From assembly GCA_035341015.1 (NCBI GenBank), contig DAOQUL010000001.1, forward strand, positions 62,001 to 126,000: a stretch of DNA of 64,000 bases. The letters run 5' to 3'. Made by a program: the position numbers and the translations under genes. Position 1 is the stretch's first letter, and each line of letters opens with the position of its first letter. Of this stretch, positions 25,501 to 33,304 are shown piece by piece. Below the pieces are notes generated by a model, which did no database searches, had not been told where the DNA came from, and was given only the letters and a program-made list of their open reading frames with translations. Source of the stretch: JAKQIM01 sp029557965. GTDB taxonomy: Bacteria > Chloroflexota > Anaerolineae > Anaerolineales > UBA4823.

Positions 25501-25965
25501 GATGTAAGCCACGGCAGCCAACACGAACAGCTCTGCGATTGAGATGAAGTTATATCGAGCAGGCTCGCTGGCCAGGATTGCATCCAGGGTTAAGATTGTA
25601 TAGCAAATTGTAGAAAGGGCCGCGTAAGGAAATGAATAGATGGGGCCGATAAGGAAACTTGCCAAAAGGGTTGGCAGGGCATACAGGATAACCTGGCGTT
25701 CTAGTTCGGCGAGCGGTATGTGGGCATTGATAAACACAATCATCACAAAGATGGCAATGTGAGCCGCGAGGGTTGTGTTTCCTTTTTGATTAATGCGCCG
25801 GGCCACCCATAACAGGGCCAATCCTGCAAAATCCATCAGCAGGGGGAAGAGTTTGGTCAGCGGTTGCGGCTGCAAGATGAACGGTATTGCAGTAAAAATG
25901 GTCAGCAGCCCGCCTGCCATCAGGCCAATCCCTGTGATCACCCCGAGAATTTGAGTGCGTGACAT
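22591..25965 (-). CDS. Membrane sensor with PAS, GAF and HD-GYP domains (c-di-GMP phosphodiesterase)
   Basis: This 1124-residue signalling protein has about five or six N-terminal transmembrane helices (to about residue 170) and two PAS/PAC domains (about 175-300 and 305-430). At least three GAF domains follow (about 435-585, 590-760, 780-930), then a C-terminal HD-GYP domain. The last shows GHTQRVTELS, HDIGK and HHEKWDGSGYPRGL, so it is predicted to cleave cyclic di-GMP in response to light, redox or ligand cues sensed by PAS/GAF. I prefer the ATG at 25965: a TATAAT box lies 6 nt upstream, so the message looks leaderless. A TTG at 25995 is in frame but lies upstream of that -10 box. Confidence 0.93.
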   Translation of the reverse strand: MSRTQILGVITGIGLMAGGLLTIFTAIPFILQPQPLTKLFPLLMDFAGLALLWVARRINQKGNTTLAAHIAIFVMIVFINAHIPLAELERQVILYALPTLLASFLIGPIYSFPYAALSTICYTILTLDAILASEPARYNFISIAELFVLAAVAYILTSRLERALEESRSNAANYQRQAITLENMFDSVILTNAEGKITDWNPAAEHMFGYTKEDVLGESATIIYHPDDIPYIIDHIKTEIEANRRWSGEIHYLRKDGQRGFCATVIVPVYDQSGRLTSTIGVNRDITKHKRAEDALRASESLNRAIIEHAPVGISVRGPTGQLLSYNETWRTIWAMPDQAIQDDLTRVRPALAFDHQDKYLNEYLPDIKRVYQEGGSLYISELHNQNHRPGAAEWVSQYFYAIQDDQGKVSQVVILTEDITFAKQRERELKAIADISQSLRAAQVRSDMLPIILNEVNRSLNCKSSLIALGNEAGGEIIIELAVGSWSGVNHLHLSADQNVFKDIIGPKQQYTTDDVRTDPRITFSDLLDGDYSAAAVPLAVKQSAIGALAIGRSTVFSTEDIKILKAIAQTGANALHRAQLYEQTQSQARQLETVNEIGRSLAETLHPPQIYERISRGLHALLPDLSAIIVSQYDPHEQIITCAYGEYDDQPIDVSTLPAVPFNPDGQGPQSQVIREQKTILVNDLEARLQSSSHNISIGPPPYPQSAIYAPMMVKGQVAGILQVQSYYLNYFRQSDADALALVANSAAIMIENAHLFSETQRRIERLTALRTIDMAINASLDLRVTLNILLEQIVYQLHMDAAAILMFNSHTQFLEFAAGYAFRGSQDSHSGIRIGEGLAGRAALERQTLSIADLKSDTNFQTPKNWLTTEGFTACWASPLIAKGEIKGVLEVFCRSSFQPDQDWLEFLETLAGQAAIAVDNATLFNDLQRSNTELRLAYDTTLEGWSRALDLRDHDTEGHTQRVTELSVRLAEAMGLDDARLLQIRRGALLHDIGKLAVPDRILHKPGPLTPAERDIMSRHPVHAYEMLSPIEFLAPAINIPYCHHEKWDGSGYPRGLKENQIPLEARIFALADVWDSIRSDRPYRKAWPVKKAIEYIRQEAGKYFDPEIVDIFIRAEVWE

Positions 25966-25971
25966 AAGAAT

Positions 25972-25977
25972 ATTATA
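25972..25977 (-). promoter_or_regulatory. -10 box of the HD-GYP sensor gene
   Basis: TATAAT on the minus strand ends 6 nt before the ATG at 25965, with no ribosome-binding site between them. The -35 candidate is weak. Confidence 0.5.
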
Positions 25978-26031
25978 ACCTGATAGATTATTCAATTACA
26001 CGATTGATTTCAAAATTGCTCAAAAAGGGGG

Positions 26032-26060
26032 TTGTCAGAACTGCACGAACGCGCTATAAT
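26032..26060 (+). promoter_or_regulatory. tRNA-Pro promoter
   Basis: TTGTCA at 26032-26037, a 17-nt spacer and TATAAT at 26055-26060 make a near-consensus promoter. The predicted start, about 26067, is some 11 nt before the mature tRNA. Confidence 0.8.
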
Positions 26061-26077
26061 TCGCCCGCAATTCAAAA

Positions 26078-26152
26078 CGGGGCGTAGCGCAGTCCGGCTA
26101 GCGCGCTTGCATGGGGTGCAAGAGGTCCCGGGTTCAATTCCCGGCGCCCCGA
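26078..26152 (+). tRNA. tRNA-Pro (anticodon GGG)
   Basis: A full cloverleaf of 75 nt folds by eye. The acceptor stem is CGGGGCG (26078-26084) with CGCCCCG (26145-26151), with C1-G72 as in bacterial tRNA-Pro. The anticodon stem is CTTGC/GCAAG around loop ATGGGGT, with anticodon GGG at 26113-26115. The T arm is CCGGG-TTCAATT-CCCGG and the discriminator base is A. The CCA end is not encoded. It reads CCC and CCU codons. Confidence 0.97.
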
Positions 26153-26160
26153 CTGATCAG

Positions 26161-26202
26161 AGCAAAGGTGAAACCATGTGATACCATGGTTTCACCTTTG
26201 CT
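26161..26202 (+). terminator. 18-bp hairpin terminator after tRNA-Pro
   Basis: Perfectly paired arms at 26161-26178 and 26185-26202 with a 6-nt loop, followed by TTT. It starts 8 nt after the tRNA and also underlies the upstream region of the M23 lipoprotein gene. Confidence 0.85.
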
Positions 26203-26210
26203 TTTGGATA

Positions 26211-26216
26211 TATAAT
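26211..26216 (+). promoter_or_regulatory. -10 box of the M23 lipoprotein gene
   Basis: TATAAT lies 7 nt before the GTG at 26224. No good -35 or ribosome-binding site is seen, so leaderless initiation is inferred. Confidence 0.5.
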
Positions 26217-26223
26217 GGGGCAT

Positions 26224-27099
26224 GTGAGAATCTGTAAATTGCTTTGCGGAATGGTTTTGCTTTTGGCGGCAGCTTGCCAGCCGGCATATTCCGTTGCCCC
26301 TACTGTGGCGACGGAAGCCTCTGTCATCACGCCGTTATCACCCCAGGCAGTTTTCCCCGAATCTCTTCCAACTGCCACTGAGCCCTCACCGGTAATCACT
26401 GCTGCACCCGAACCTACTGCCACCATATTGCCTCCTGAACCGCCTGTGCCGGTATTGCAAATATGCTCGCCGTTGGCAGAAGAATCCATTCCGGAACTGT
26501 GGGAGATAATCTCGGATCCTTACAATCCTCCTCCGCTTGGACGTGACGAGCGTCATCAGGGGGTAGATTTTTCACATTGGGGGCGGCGGGATCGTTCCTC
26601 AATCGAAGGGGAAGTGATCCAGGTGGTCCTGCCGGGCGTGGTTGCGGCGGCAATCCATGACCGGCTACCCTATGGCAATATGGTCATGATCGAAACCCCT
26701 GGCACTGAACTGCCGGCTGAAATTGTTGAGGCCCTGGGGATAGCTGAGGGGGAATCGCTTTATCATCTGTACGCGCATATGCAGAATCCGCCTCAGTTAT
26801 CGTTGGACCAGGAGGTGGTTTGTGGAGAAGCCTTGGGAACGGTGGGGATGAGTGGTTATAACATTGTCAACCCACACTTGCATTTGGAGATGCGTTTGGG
26901 GCCCGCGGGGGCGCGCTTTGAGGGCATGGTTTTTTACGATACCAGCGCCACCCTAGAAGAAATGGACGCCTACCGGCTGTGGCGTATGAGCGGTACGTTT
27001 CGGCATTTCGATCCAATGGAGCTATTTCGCTTGACATCCACCCTGGATTTTGCTATGCTTACCCGGCACTTGAGCTTGCTGAGCAATTCGTTCCCGTAG
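26224..27099 (+). CDS. M23 family peptidoglycan peptidase, lipoprotein
   Basis: This 291-residue lipoprotein has lipobox LLLAAAC near residue 19-20 and a Pro/Thr/Glu-rich stalk to about residue 80. The LytM/M23 domain follows, with zinc-binding motifs HQGVDFSH (His and Asp) and HLHLE. M23 enzymes cut peptide cross-links of cell walls and some act as scaffolds for amidases. I chose the GTG at 26224: a TATAAT box sits 7 nt upstream, overlapping the alternative ATG at 26215. It is probably co-transcribed with the stalked lipoprotein 20 nt downstream. Confidence 0.85.
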   Translation: MRICKLLCGMVLLLAAACQPAYSVAPTVATEASVITPLSPQAVFPESLPTATEPSPVITAAPEPTATILPPEPPVPVLQICSPLAEESIPELWEIISDPYNPPPLGRDERHQGVDFSHWGRRDRSSIEGEVIQVVLPGVVAAAIHDRLPYGNMVMIETPGTELPAEIVEALGIAEGESLYHLYAHMQNPPQLSLDQEVVCGEALGTVGMSGYNIVNPHLHLEMRLGPAGARFEGMVFYDTSATLEEMDAYRLWRMSGTFRHFDPMELFRLTSTLDFAMLTRHLSLLSNSFP

Positions 27100-27119
27100 A
27101 AAGATCGGAGGCTGTTCTG

Positions 27120-28037
27120 ATGAAAAAACACCCTGGTTTTGCCCTGCGCTTATTTGTATTGTTTCTCCTGGTGAATTTGGCTTGCAGCACAGCTACTGTT
27201 TCTCAGCAGCCCACCGAGCCGCCCACCTCAGCGCCTACAAGTGTCCCACCTACCGATATCCCTACTTTCACGCCGCGCCCAACCTGGACACCCCCGCCCT
27301 TGCCCACAGCCACAAGGACGCCAGAAAGAAAGCCCACGGCTACGCTGCAGGACCCGGGTACTTCCACTTCTGTGCCGCTAAGCCAAAATACGTCCACCGT
27401 CACACCATTTGATCAGGGTGCGGTTGCCACAGAAATCCCCGTTAGCACACAATTGGTGTATGCCAGCCCGACGGCACCCGAAAATATCGGGATCAGGCTG
27501 CCGTTTTTGGACGATTTTGAATTGTTGGCCGGTTGGTTCACTGGTGAATCGAATCTGTATCGCATGGAGTTCTTGGATGGCGGCTATCACATGGTGGCAA
27601 AGGTCACCACTGATGAGGCCCCGATCTACAGCGTTCGTGAACAGTATTTTGAAAACATCCGGGTAGAAGTGGATGTGATGCGGGCCGATGGTCCAAAAGG
27701 AGCTTACATGGGGGTTGTCTGTCGTTTTATCGATACGAACAACTTATACCGTTTTGTATTGGATATCGATGGCTATTATGAGATTTCCAAAAGGGTTGAG
27801 GGTGAGTTCACGGTGATCGAATCTGGATCGGGCCAGGGCGTTTTTAAGACCAGCGGTGTCAACCATATTCAGGCTGATTGCCAGGGGCCGAACCTAACCC
27901 TCACCGTGAACGGTACTAAACTGCTGACTGTGCGTGATGTGGAGCTGTTCGCTGGCAAAACCGGGTTAATTGTTGGCGCAAATGGCGATCCCCAGGCCGA
28001 TGTGCTGTTTGACAATTTCAAGCTCTCGCTGCCATAA
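27120..28037 (+). CDS. Thr/Pro-stalked lipoprotein with lectin-like beta-sandwich domain
   Basis: This 305-residue lipoprotein has lipobox VNLAC (C22) and a long Thr/Pro-rich stalk to about residue 110. The C-terminal domain (about 130-305) looks like a concanavalin/LamG or DUF1080 (3-keto-disaccharide hydrolase-type) sandwich: FDNFKLSLP at the end, YMGVVCRFIDTNNLYRFVLDIDGYYEI in the middle. The stalk probably lifts the domain clear of the wall to bind a glycan. GGAGG lies about 10 nt before the ATG at 27120. No catalytic residues are recognised. Confidence 0.75.
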   Translation: MKKHPGFALRLFVLFLLVNLACSTATVSQQPTEPPTSAPTSVPPTDIPTFTPRPTWTPPPLPTATRTPERKPTATLQDPGTSTSVPLSQNTSTVTPFDQGAVATEIPVSTQLVYASPTAPENIGIRLPFLDDFELLAGWFTGESNLYRMEFLDGGYHMVAKVTTDEAPIYSVREQYFENIRVEVDVMRADGPKGAYMGVVCRFIDTNNLYRFVLDIDGYYEISKRVEGEFTVIESGSGQGVFKTSGVNHIQADCQGPNLTLTVNGTKLLTVRDVELFAGKTGLIVGANGDPQADVLFDNFKLSLP

Positions 28038-28090
28038 AATGGTTGGGCATTGTTGTTGAGAGATTCGATCATGAAATAGGAGATCACGAA

Positions 28091-28429
28091 GTGGCCGAGT
28101 ATACTGTTGAGCAATTGGTATTAGGACATGAGAAGGCGTTTGTGCCCGAAAGGGCTGGAAACACGGACGCGGTTGTGCAGTATCACCTGACCGGTGAGCA
28201 GGGAGGGGATTGGGTCATAACCATTCGTAATGGTGTGTGCAAGGTGGCTGCGGGCGTTACCGCGAATCCTACATTGACCCTGATTGCTGAGGAGCTGGTA
28301 TTCCGCGATATATTAATGGGGCGGATGGATGGCATGGCCGCCCTTATGCAAGGCAAGCTGCAGCTTAAGGGTAATCTTGGCCTGGGGATGAAGCTGGTCG
28401 GCTTTTTTGATCTCCAGCGCGGAATTTAG
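28091..28429 (+). CDS. SCP2 sterol-transfer family protein
   Basis: This 112-residue single SCP2-like domain is predicted to bind a lipid in a hydrophobic tunnel. It shows AVVQYHLTGEQGGDWVITI and a C-terminal GKLQLKGNLGLGMKL pattern typical of the family. GTG at 28091 is favoured because AGGAG lies 8 nt upstream; an upstream in-frame start at 28043 adds residues without homology. It overlaps the convergent gene at 28426 by 4 nt. Confidence 0.8.
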   Translation: MAEYTVEQLVLGHEKAFVPERAGNTDAVVQYHLTGEQGGDWVITIRNGVCKVAAGVTANPTLTLIAEELVFRDILMGRMDGMAALMQGKLQLKGNLGLGMKLVGFFDLQRGI

Positions 28430-28614
28430 CTGTAGCTGGCGACGGGCTGGCTGGAGCGGCGATCAATTTCTACATCCATGCGTTCTCCGCAGGTACAAGG
28501 GTAGCCCTCGTAGCACTCTTTGCAGCAAAAAATATGGTCGTTGATCACATACGCGCCGCATGTGATTTCAGCACCGCAGTTTTCGCAAAATACTTCTCTT
28601 TCAAGATTTAGCAT
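28426..28614 (-). CDS. Small double zinc-knuckle protein
   Basis: This 62-residue protein has three cysteine pairs (CENC, CCKEC and CTCG) and probably folds as a treble-clef or LIM-like zinc knuckle. A very strong GGAAGGAGG precedes the ATG at 28614, which rules out the longer upstream reading. The function is unknown; such proteins often bind nucleic acid or partner proteins. It lies 36 nt downstream of the universal stress protein and is probably expressed with it. Confidence 0.75.
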   Translation of the reverse strand: MLNLEREVFCENCGAEITCGAYVINDHIFCCKECYEGYPCTCGERMDVEIDRRSSQPVASYS

Positions 28615-28649
28615 GGGGTTACCTCCTTCCCAGCAAGTATGGGGGTTGG

Positions 28650-29579
28650 TTATGTTTGTGATTTGGGGCCGCTGCGTACAACTAATACCGAACAATTCGC
28701 ATAGTGAACCAGTTTTCGAGAAACACTACCGAGCAGCCAGCCTTGCACAGAACTGAGCCCGCGCGAACCGGTAATGATTAAATCAACCTGATGTGATGAA
28801 CTGAAAGCCATCAATTCGGTGGCGGTGTCGCCGCGTAAAAGCACCGGTTCGGCCTGCACGCCCCCTGATGCAAGGGTTTCGATCGCCTGATCCAAGATCT
28901 CTTTGCCGCGCTTTTCTTCTTCGGCTTGTTGGGCATCCATCTCTTCGGGCGTGGGCACTGGCATGCTGACGATGGCATCGTGGCCAAGCGACCAAGTCTG
29001 GATGAGGTATTCTGGCACCATGAGCGAGGCAGGGGGAAGGACATGCACAACTTGAACCTGGGCCTCAGCCGGCAGGGGGAATTGCGCCAGGTATTCAGCG
29101 GCTTGTTGGCTGCTGTCAGAGCCATCGGTTGCGATTACAACGCGGCGGATGCCGTTGTAGGGCGCTCGGACGATCAAAACTGGGCAGCAGGTGTATTCGA
29201 CCACTTGTTGGGCAACCCCACCTAGCAGGATGCCCAAGGTGGCACGCATGCCCTTTGCGCCCATAACCGTCAGATCTGACAGCTCTTTCTTGGCGTGCTG
29301 CAAGATCGTTTCGGCCGGGTAGCCCAGCACTAGAGACGTCTCAACACCAAGGCCTTTTTCTGCCAGCAGTTTTTCAGACTGCTTGAGCGGCGCCAAGTGT
29401 ACGGCAGAACTAGAAGCTTCGCGTGGATTTAATACACCGAGAATGGTGATCAGGCAGTCGGGTTGAGCCGGATCTTTGAGGGGCAAATCTCGCAGCAACT
29501 TAACGGCAGCAAGCGAATGCTCAGATCCGTCAACCGCTAAAAGAATCTTGCGCGGTCTATGTAGAGTACTTGTGACCAT
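28650..29579 (-). CDS. Tandem universal stress protein (two UspA domains)
   Basis: This 309-residue protein has two UspA domains (about 10-145 and 148-305). Both keep the ATP-binding G-2x-G-9x-G pattern: GAKGMRATLGILLGG and GSRGLSSVQGWLLGS, each followed by a hydrophobic CPVLIVR or CSVLVVR strand. ATP-type Usp proteins act as energy or stress switches. An acid-rich helix insert of about 30 residues is present in the second domain. GGAGGCGAAAA precedes the ATG at 29579. Confidence 0.92.
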   Translation of the reverse strand: MVTSTLHRPRKILLAVDGSEHSLAAVKLLRDLPLKDPAQPDCLITILGVLNPREASSSAVHLAPLKQSEKLLAEKGLGVETSLVLGYPAETILQHAKKELSDLTVMGAKGMRATLGILLGGVAQQVVEYTCCPVLIVRAPYNGIRRVVIATDGSDSSQQAAEYLAQFPLPAEAQVQVVHVLPPASLMVPEYLIQTWSLGHDAIVSMPVPTPEEMDAQQAEEEKRGKEILDQAIETLASGGVQAEPVLLRGDTATELMAFSSSHQVDLIITGSRGLSSVQGWLLGSVSRKLVHYANCSVLVVRSGPKSQT

Positions 29580-29692
29580 TTTTCGCCTCCAAAAATTGAG
29601 TGATCAATGGCTCTCATACTCATTGTACTGGATTCTGATGAGCGAATCAATATTGTGAAACTATCCACAAGAATTGTGTGGATATACCAGGC

Positions 29693-29875
29693 TTATTCTT
29701 GCGGTTTTTCTGACTCTTCTTCTTTTTCCGCTGCTTCGCCTTTCAGCCCGTGGCGGAATTCGCGAATACCTCGTCCTAGCTCACCAGCCACCTTGCTAAT
29801 ACGACCTATACCAAATAATAGTATAACAAGCACCAGTACGATCAGTAATTCAGGGGCGCCAAACCAACTAGGCAT
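29693..29875 (-). CDS. tatA: Sec-independent protein translocase TatA
   Basis: This 60-residue protein has one N-terminal transmembrane helix (about 8-23), the Phe-Gly hinge (FG at about 21-22), an amphipathic helix (ISKVAGELGRGIREFRHGLKG) and an acidic tail. It forms the pore part of the Tat system. AAGGAG lies 8 nt before the ATG. The Tat-signal L,D-transpeptidase at 35.5 kb is a likely client. No tatC is in the window. Confidence 0.92.
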   Translation of the reverse strand: MPSWFGAPELLIVLVLVILLFGIGRISKVAGELGRGIREFRHGLKGEAAEKEEESEKPQE

Positions 29876-29937
29876 AATATAACTCCTTTCAAGACAAGCT
29901 ATCCCCTAATTATACATCGTACCTGGGTTCTCATCAG

Positions 29938-30141
29938 TTAAAAGCTAAATGAGCTCCAATCGGTGCCGAGCAGGGTGGAGCATGCCAGCGCCAGGAAGAC
30001 CAACAGCAGGATGATCCCACAGCCGCATCCAGTGCAAGATAAGCCGCGTCCAAAACCAAAACGTTCTTGCAGCCAGTCAAAGACGAAATTCAGAATCCCA
30101 AGCTTAAGCAGGCCAGAAAGGCAACCAGGGCGATCGTTCAT
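29938..30141 (-). CDS. Small Cys/Gly-rich membrane protein
   Basis: This 67-residue protein has an N-terminal amphipathic region (to about 33), a Cys/Gly motif (LSCTGCGCG at 34-42) and one transmembrane helix at about 43-58. AAAGGAG precedes the ATG at 30141. I recognise no family. The cysteines just outside the helix could bind metal or form a disulfide near the membrane surface. Confidence 0.65.
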   Translation of the reverse strand: MNDRPGCLSGLLKLGILNFVFDWLQERFGFGRGLSCTGCGCGIILLLVFLALACSTLLGTDWSSFSF

Positions 30142-30218
30142 TTTATTTTCTCCTTTGTTTGCATGAGTATCGAATGCATTACAATCTACGGATGCAAGAT
30201 AAGATAGTTGCAGCCGAT

Positions 30219-30689
30219 TTAAGCTTGCTCGAATCCTTTGCGGATACTTTCCACATGTTCCATCTCATGCCAGGCCAGGCCAGCCAGAAGTTGGGCCAAT
30301 GTGCCCTCGCCGCCCCAAGGAGCTGGCAGCACCAGATCCCATTGTGACAGGGGAAGCTTTTCTGCGTAGGCTATGAGTTGTTGGCGGGTGATCTGCATTT
30401 CGTCTTGAACTTGTGCCAGGTTTTTTTGCTGCCATAGGCGTGCTTGTTGATCATTCCATGCCAAGTGATCGGGAATGGGGGCCGGTATGAAATCTCCGGT
30501 TTCGACAAACTGCCTGAGCGGCTGAAGCACGGTGACCTCCCAGGTGCTCACATGTGCCATCAAATCTTTGGCGGTCCAGATGCCCTCGACTGTTTTCTGT
30601 GAAAGTTGTGTTTCGCTCAAGCCCCGGATCGACTCCAGCAACGCCCGGCGGCTTTCTTCTAATTTTGTCATTGCAGTATTTTTATCCAT
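30219..30689 (-). CDS. DinB/ClbS-like four-helix-bundle protein
   Basis: This 156-residue protein has the DinB superfamily pattern: WTAKDLMAHVSTWE (metal His near 47) and the C-terminal HEMEHV (His-x3-His). Family members are metal-dependent thiol transferases or, for ClbS/DfsB, hydrolases protecting DNA from genotoxins. The ATG at 30689 has GGAGG 6 nt upstream; GTG 30692 is too close to it. The role here is unknown. Confidence 0.8.
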   Translation of the reverse strand: MDKNTAMTKLEESRRALLESIRGLSETQLSQKTVEGIWTAKDLMAHVSTWEVTVLQPLRQFVETGDFIPAPIPDHLAWNDQQARLWQQKNLAQVQDEMQITRQQLIAYAEKLPLSQWDLVLPAPWGGEGTLAQLLAGLAWHEMEHVESIRKGFEQA

Positions 30690-30880
30690 CACTATCCTCC
30701 AATTGCGAAAATGAGCCTATTGGAGTGTAGCACGAAATAGGGTTGGAGTGCAAGTCAATGATTGCCGGCTAGGAGTTCTCGGGCCTAGGAGTAAAGCGGG
30801 ATACCATTGAAATTGCAAGTGTGTTAAAATACAAGTTGAAATTGAATGCCCCCTTTATTTCGGGACGCGGATGGGTGTGT

Positions 30881-31288
30881 ATGTCCAATGAGTTATATGA
30901 TGTAGTCTTTATTGATGATGAAGTGTCGTTGACAGACATTTTCCAGCAGTATATTATTTGGAAATTCAAAGAATGGAAATACATTACATTTAACAATCCA
31001 TCGTTGGCGTATAATGCCATTGTTAGCAGCGGCGTTACGGCCAAGGTATGGATTGTTGATATGATGATGCCGCAAAAGAATGGGGCAGAGATTGCTGAGG
31101 CGATCCGCCTTCAAAATGGCGATAAGCCCGTGATCCTGGCTTACACGGCATTAGACCGCCGAGCACTCGAGGGCAATGATACTTATCGCAGTGGGATGAA
31201 ATACTTCAACCACATCATCAATAAACGCGAAGATTTTTCTTCAATTCTATCCCTGGTTGAAGTGTGGGTGGCATCGGCTGCCAATTAG
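30881..31288 (+). CDS. Single-domain response regulator (receiver only)
   Basis: This 135-residue CheY-like protein has acidic pocket D12/D13, phospho-acceptor D60 (WIVDMMMP), T89 and K115. With no output domain it must act by protein contact. Its cognate kinase is not obvious. The ATG at 30881 is chosen because the domain starts right after it, but the ribosome-binding site is weak and GTG 30875 is possible. An extended -10 box TGTTAAAAT lies at 30822-30830. The 190-nt upstream stretch otherwise shows nothing. Confidence 0.85.
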   Translation: MSNELYDVVFIDDEVSLTDIFQQYIIWKFKEWKYITFNNPSLAYNAIVSSGVTAKVWIVDMMMPQKNGAEIAEAIRLQNGDKPVILAYTALDRRALEGNDTYRSGMKYFNHIINKREDFSSILSLVEVWVASAAN

Positions 31289-31305
31289 GTGTCTGAATTT
31301 ACTTG

Positions 31306-31344
31306 AAGGTGCTGCCTCAAAAGCATGTTTTGAGGCAGCACCTT
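31306..31344. terminator. Perfect 17-bp hairpin between convergent receiver gene and proS
   Basis: Arms at 31306-31322 and 31328-31344 around a GCATG loop. The stem is GC-rich with A/T ends. It lies in the 68-nt gap between the two stops and can serve both strands. Confidence 0.8.
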
Positions 31345-31356
31345 TGCTGCTTAAGA

Positions 31357-33135
31357 TCACTCGAACGTGACAGGAACAACGCCAGCCTGGATGGCATTTT
31401 CTAAACTGGCGATCTCAGCTTTTACACGTGAACATACCTGTTCTACGGCAATGATGGTGCGCTCATCTTGCGAGCGGAGCTTGAGCTCAGCGCCTCCATT
31501 TTTCAACGACCGTTCACCAATTGTCAGCCGGATGGGAAGGCCGATCAGGTCTGCGTCGTTAAATTTAACCCCTGGGCTTTCGTCGCGATCATCGAACAGC
31601 ACCTCTATGCCTGCCTGTTCAAGCTCATGGTAGAGCTGTTCGGCGAGGCGCGATGTTTCGTCGGGGATATCTTTGGCCTTGCCAGCCAGCTTGACCAGGT
31701 GAACCTGGTATGGGGCAATGCTGATTGGCCACACCAGGCCATGTTCATCGTGATGGGCCTCTGCGATGCAGGCCAACAGGCGTCCGCTGCCAATGCCATA
31801 TGACCCCATGATCACCGGATGGGTCTGCCCGGCCTGGTCTATGTAAAGGCAGCCCAGGGCTTGGCTGTAACGTGCCCCAAGCTTGAAGATATTGCCCACT
31901 TCTACGCCGCGCTCTGCACGCAGCGGTTCGCCACATTGGGGGCAAGCATCACCCTGGCGTGCTGCGGTGATATCGGCTACGATGTTTGCTTCATAGTCGC
32001 GGCCGTAATTGACATTGCGCAGGTGGTAGCCTTCTTCGTTAGCGCCAGAGACCAGGTTGGGTGCGTTGACAACCATGTCGTCCACAATCACCAGTACGTT
32101 TTTCAGGCCCACGGGTGAGGCATATCCGGGAACTGCCCCGGTGGCGCGGATTTCTTCTTCTGTGGCAGGGCGTAGTTCAATGGATTTCAAGGCATTGGCA
32201 AGTTTTGTCTCATTCACTTCCATGTCACCTCTCACCACTGCAAAAACAAAGCGCTCTGTTTTTTGCTGGCCTTCTGGGATGACAGCCATCATAAAAACAG
32301 CCTTAGCGGTTTGGGCATGGGGGATGGCGAGAAAGTTTGCCAGGTCTTCGATCGTCTTTGTGCCAGGCGTGGCGACTTTCTCAACCGGCAGTGGAACTTC
32401 TGCGATGGGGGATGGCTTTGCAAAGTGGGCAATTTGCCGGTTGGCGGCATAGCCGCAGTGATCGCAGATCAACAAAGTATCCTCGCCGATGGGGGTCAGG
32501 TACATGAATTCGTGCGCCAATTGCCCGCCCATCATGCCTACATCCGCTTTGACGGCTAATACCGGCAGCCCACTGCGGTGGAAGATATTGAAGTAGGCCT
32601 GGTAGTGGGCGCGATACTGTTTATCCAGCCCGTCCCAATCGGCATCTAAGCTGTAGCTGTCTTTCATCGTGAATTCTCTGACACGAATCAGGCCGGCGCG
32701 CGGGCGCGGGTCGTCGCGCCACTTGGTCTGGATGTGGTAAATGAGCTGGGGCAATTGCTTGTAAGAGCGCACTTCTCGGCGCACGAGGTCGGCGACCACC
32801 TCCTCGTGTGTCATTGCCAGGGCCATGTCGCGCCCATTTTTATCTTTGAAGCGGCCCATCTCTGAGCCAATCTGATACCAGCGGCCTGTCTCTTGCCAGA
32901 GCTCGCCTGGATGAACGACTGGCATGGTGATCTCTTGCCCGCCAATGGCGTTGATTTCCTGGCGCATAATGTTTTCAATCTTGTTCAATGCACGCCGTGC
33001 CAGGGGCAGGTAAGTGAAAATGCCGGCTGCAAGCTGGCGGATAAAACCGGCTCTGAGCAGTAATTGATGGCTGGCGATCTCTGCATCAGATGGTACTTCG
33101 CGCAGAGTCTGGCTGAAGAGTTGGGTCATTTTCAT
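31357..33135 (-). CDS. proS: Prolyl-tRNA synthetase
   Basis: This 592-residue class II synthetase of bacterial (editing-domain-containing) type charges tRNA-Pro. The N-terminal helical part with QLLLRAGFIRQLAAGIFTYLPLARRAL and the motif 2 region (RPRAGLIRVREFTMKDSYS) are clear. An INS editing domain sits in the middle (about 225-390), and GSYGIGSGRL (motif 3 region) and a C-terminal anticodon-binding domain follow. The ATG at 33135 has GGAGG 6 nt upstream. It is preceded by a Pro-codon leader peptide and a terminator-like hairpin (see findings). Confidence 0.96.
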   Translation of the reverse strand: MKMTQLFSQTLREVPSDAEIASHQLLLRAGFIRQLAAGIFTYLPLARRALNKIENIMRQEINAIGGQEITMPVVHPGELWQETGRWYQIGSEMGRFKDKNGRDMALAMTHEEVVADLVRREVRSYKQLPQLIYHIQTKWRDDPRPRAGLIRVREFTMKDSYSLDADWDGLDKQYRAHYQAYFNIFHRSGLPVLAVKADVGMMGGQLAHEFMYLTPIGEDTLLICDHCGYAANRQIAHFAKPSPIAEVPLPVEKVATPGTKTIEDLANFLAIPHAQTAKAVFMMAVIPEGQQKTERFVFAVVRGDMEVNETKLANALKSIELRPATEEEIRATGAVPGYASPVGLKNVLVIVDDMVVNAPNLVSGANEEGYHLRNVNYGRDYEANIVADITAARQGDACPQCGEPLRAERGVEVGNIFKLGARYSQALGCLYIDQAGQTHPVIMGSYGIGSGRLLACIAEAHHDEHGLVWPISIAPYQVHLVKLAGKAKDIPDETSRLAEQLYHELEQAGIEVLFDDRDESPGVKFNDADLIGLPIRLTIGERSLKNGGAELKLRSQDERTIIAVEQVCSRVKAEIASLENAIQAGVVPVTFE

Positions 33136-33157
33136 AAGACGCCTCCTTAATAAAATC

Positions 33158-33226
33158 CGCCCTCTGGCTTTCATTCCAGAGGGCGTTGGGTGTAATACGG
33201 GTGAAGCTGTTTACCTGGTAAACGCC
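33158..33226 (-). promoter_or_regulatory. proS leader attenuator (alternative hairpins)
   Basis: On the minus strand a perfect 10-bp stem (33185-33176 with 33167-33158, 8-nt loop) is followed by GATTTTATT, a plausible terminator just before the proS ribosome-binding site. GGCGTT inside the leader ORF (33226-33221) can instead pair with AACGCC (33187-33182). The latter overlaps the terminator's first arm, so the two folds exclude each other. Confidence 0.6.
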
Positions 33227-33297
33227 GACTGACCGAAAGCCTGGGGCTTGCGGTTGGTAGGGGCTGGGACGGGCAGTGAACGGCACAGGCAGAGCAT
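33211..33297 (-). CDS. Proline-rich leader peptide of proS (28 aa)
   Basis: This short ORF reads MLCLCRSLPVPAPTNRKP followed by ten more residues. Proline codons stand at positions 9, 11, 13 and 18 (CCC, CCA, CCT, CCC). Its ATG at 33297 lies 7 nt after a promoter -10 box and needs no ribosome-binding site if leaderless. The stop is 76 nt before the proS ATG. I infer that ribosomes stalling on uncharged tRNA-Pro would control the downstream hairpins. The alternative is a chance ORF. Confidence 0.6.
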   Translation of the reverse strand: MLCLCRSLPVPAPTNRKPQAFGQSAFTR

Positions 33298-33304
33298 AGA
33301 ACTT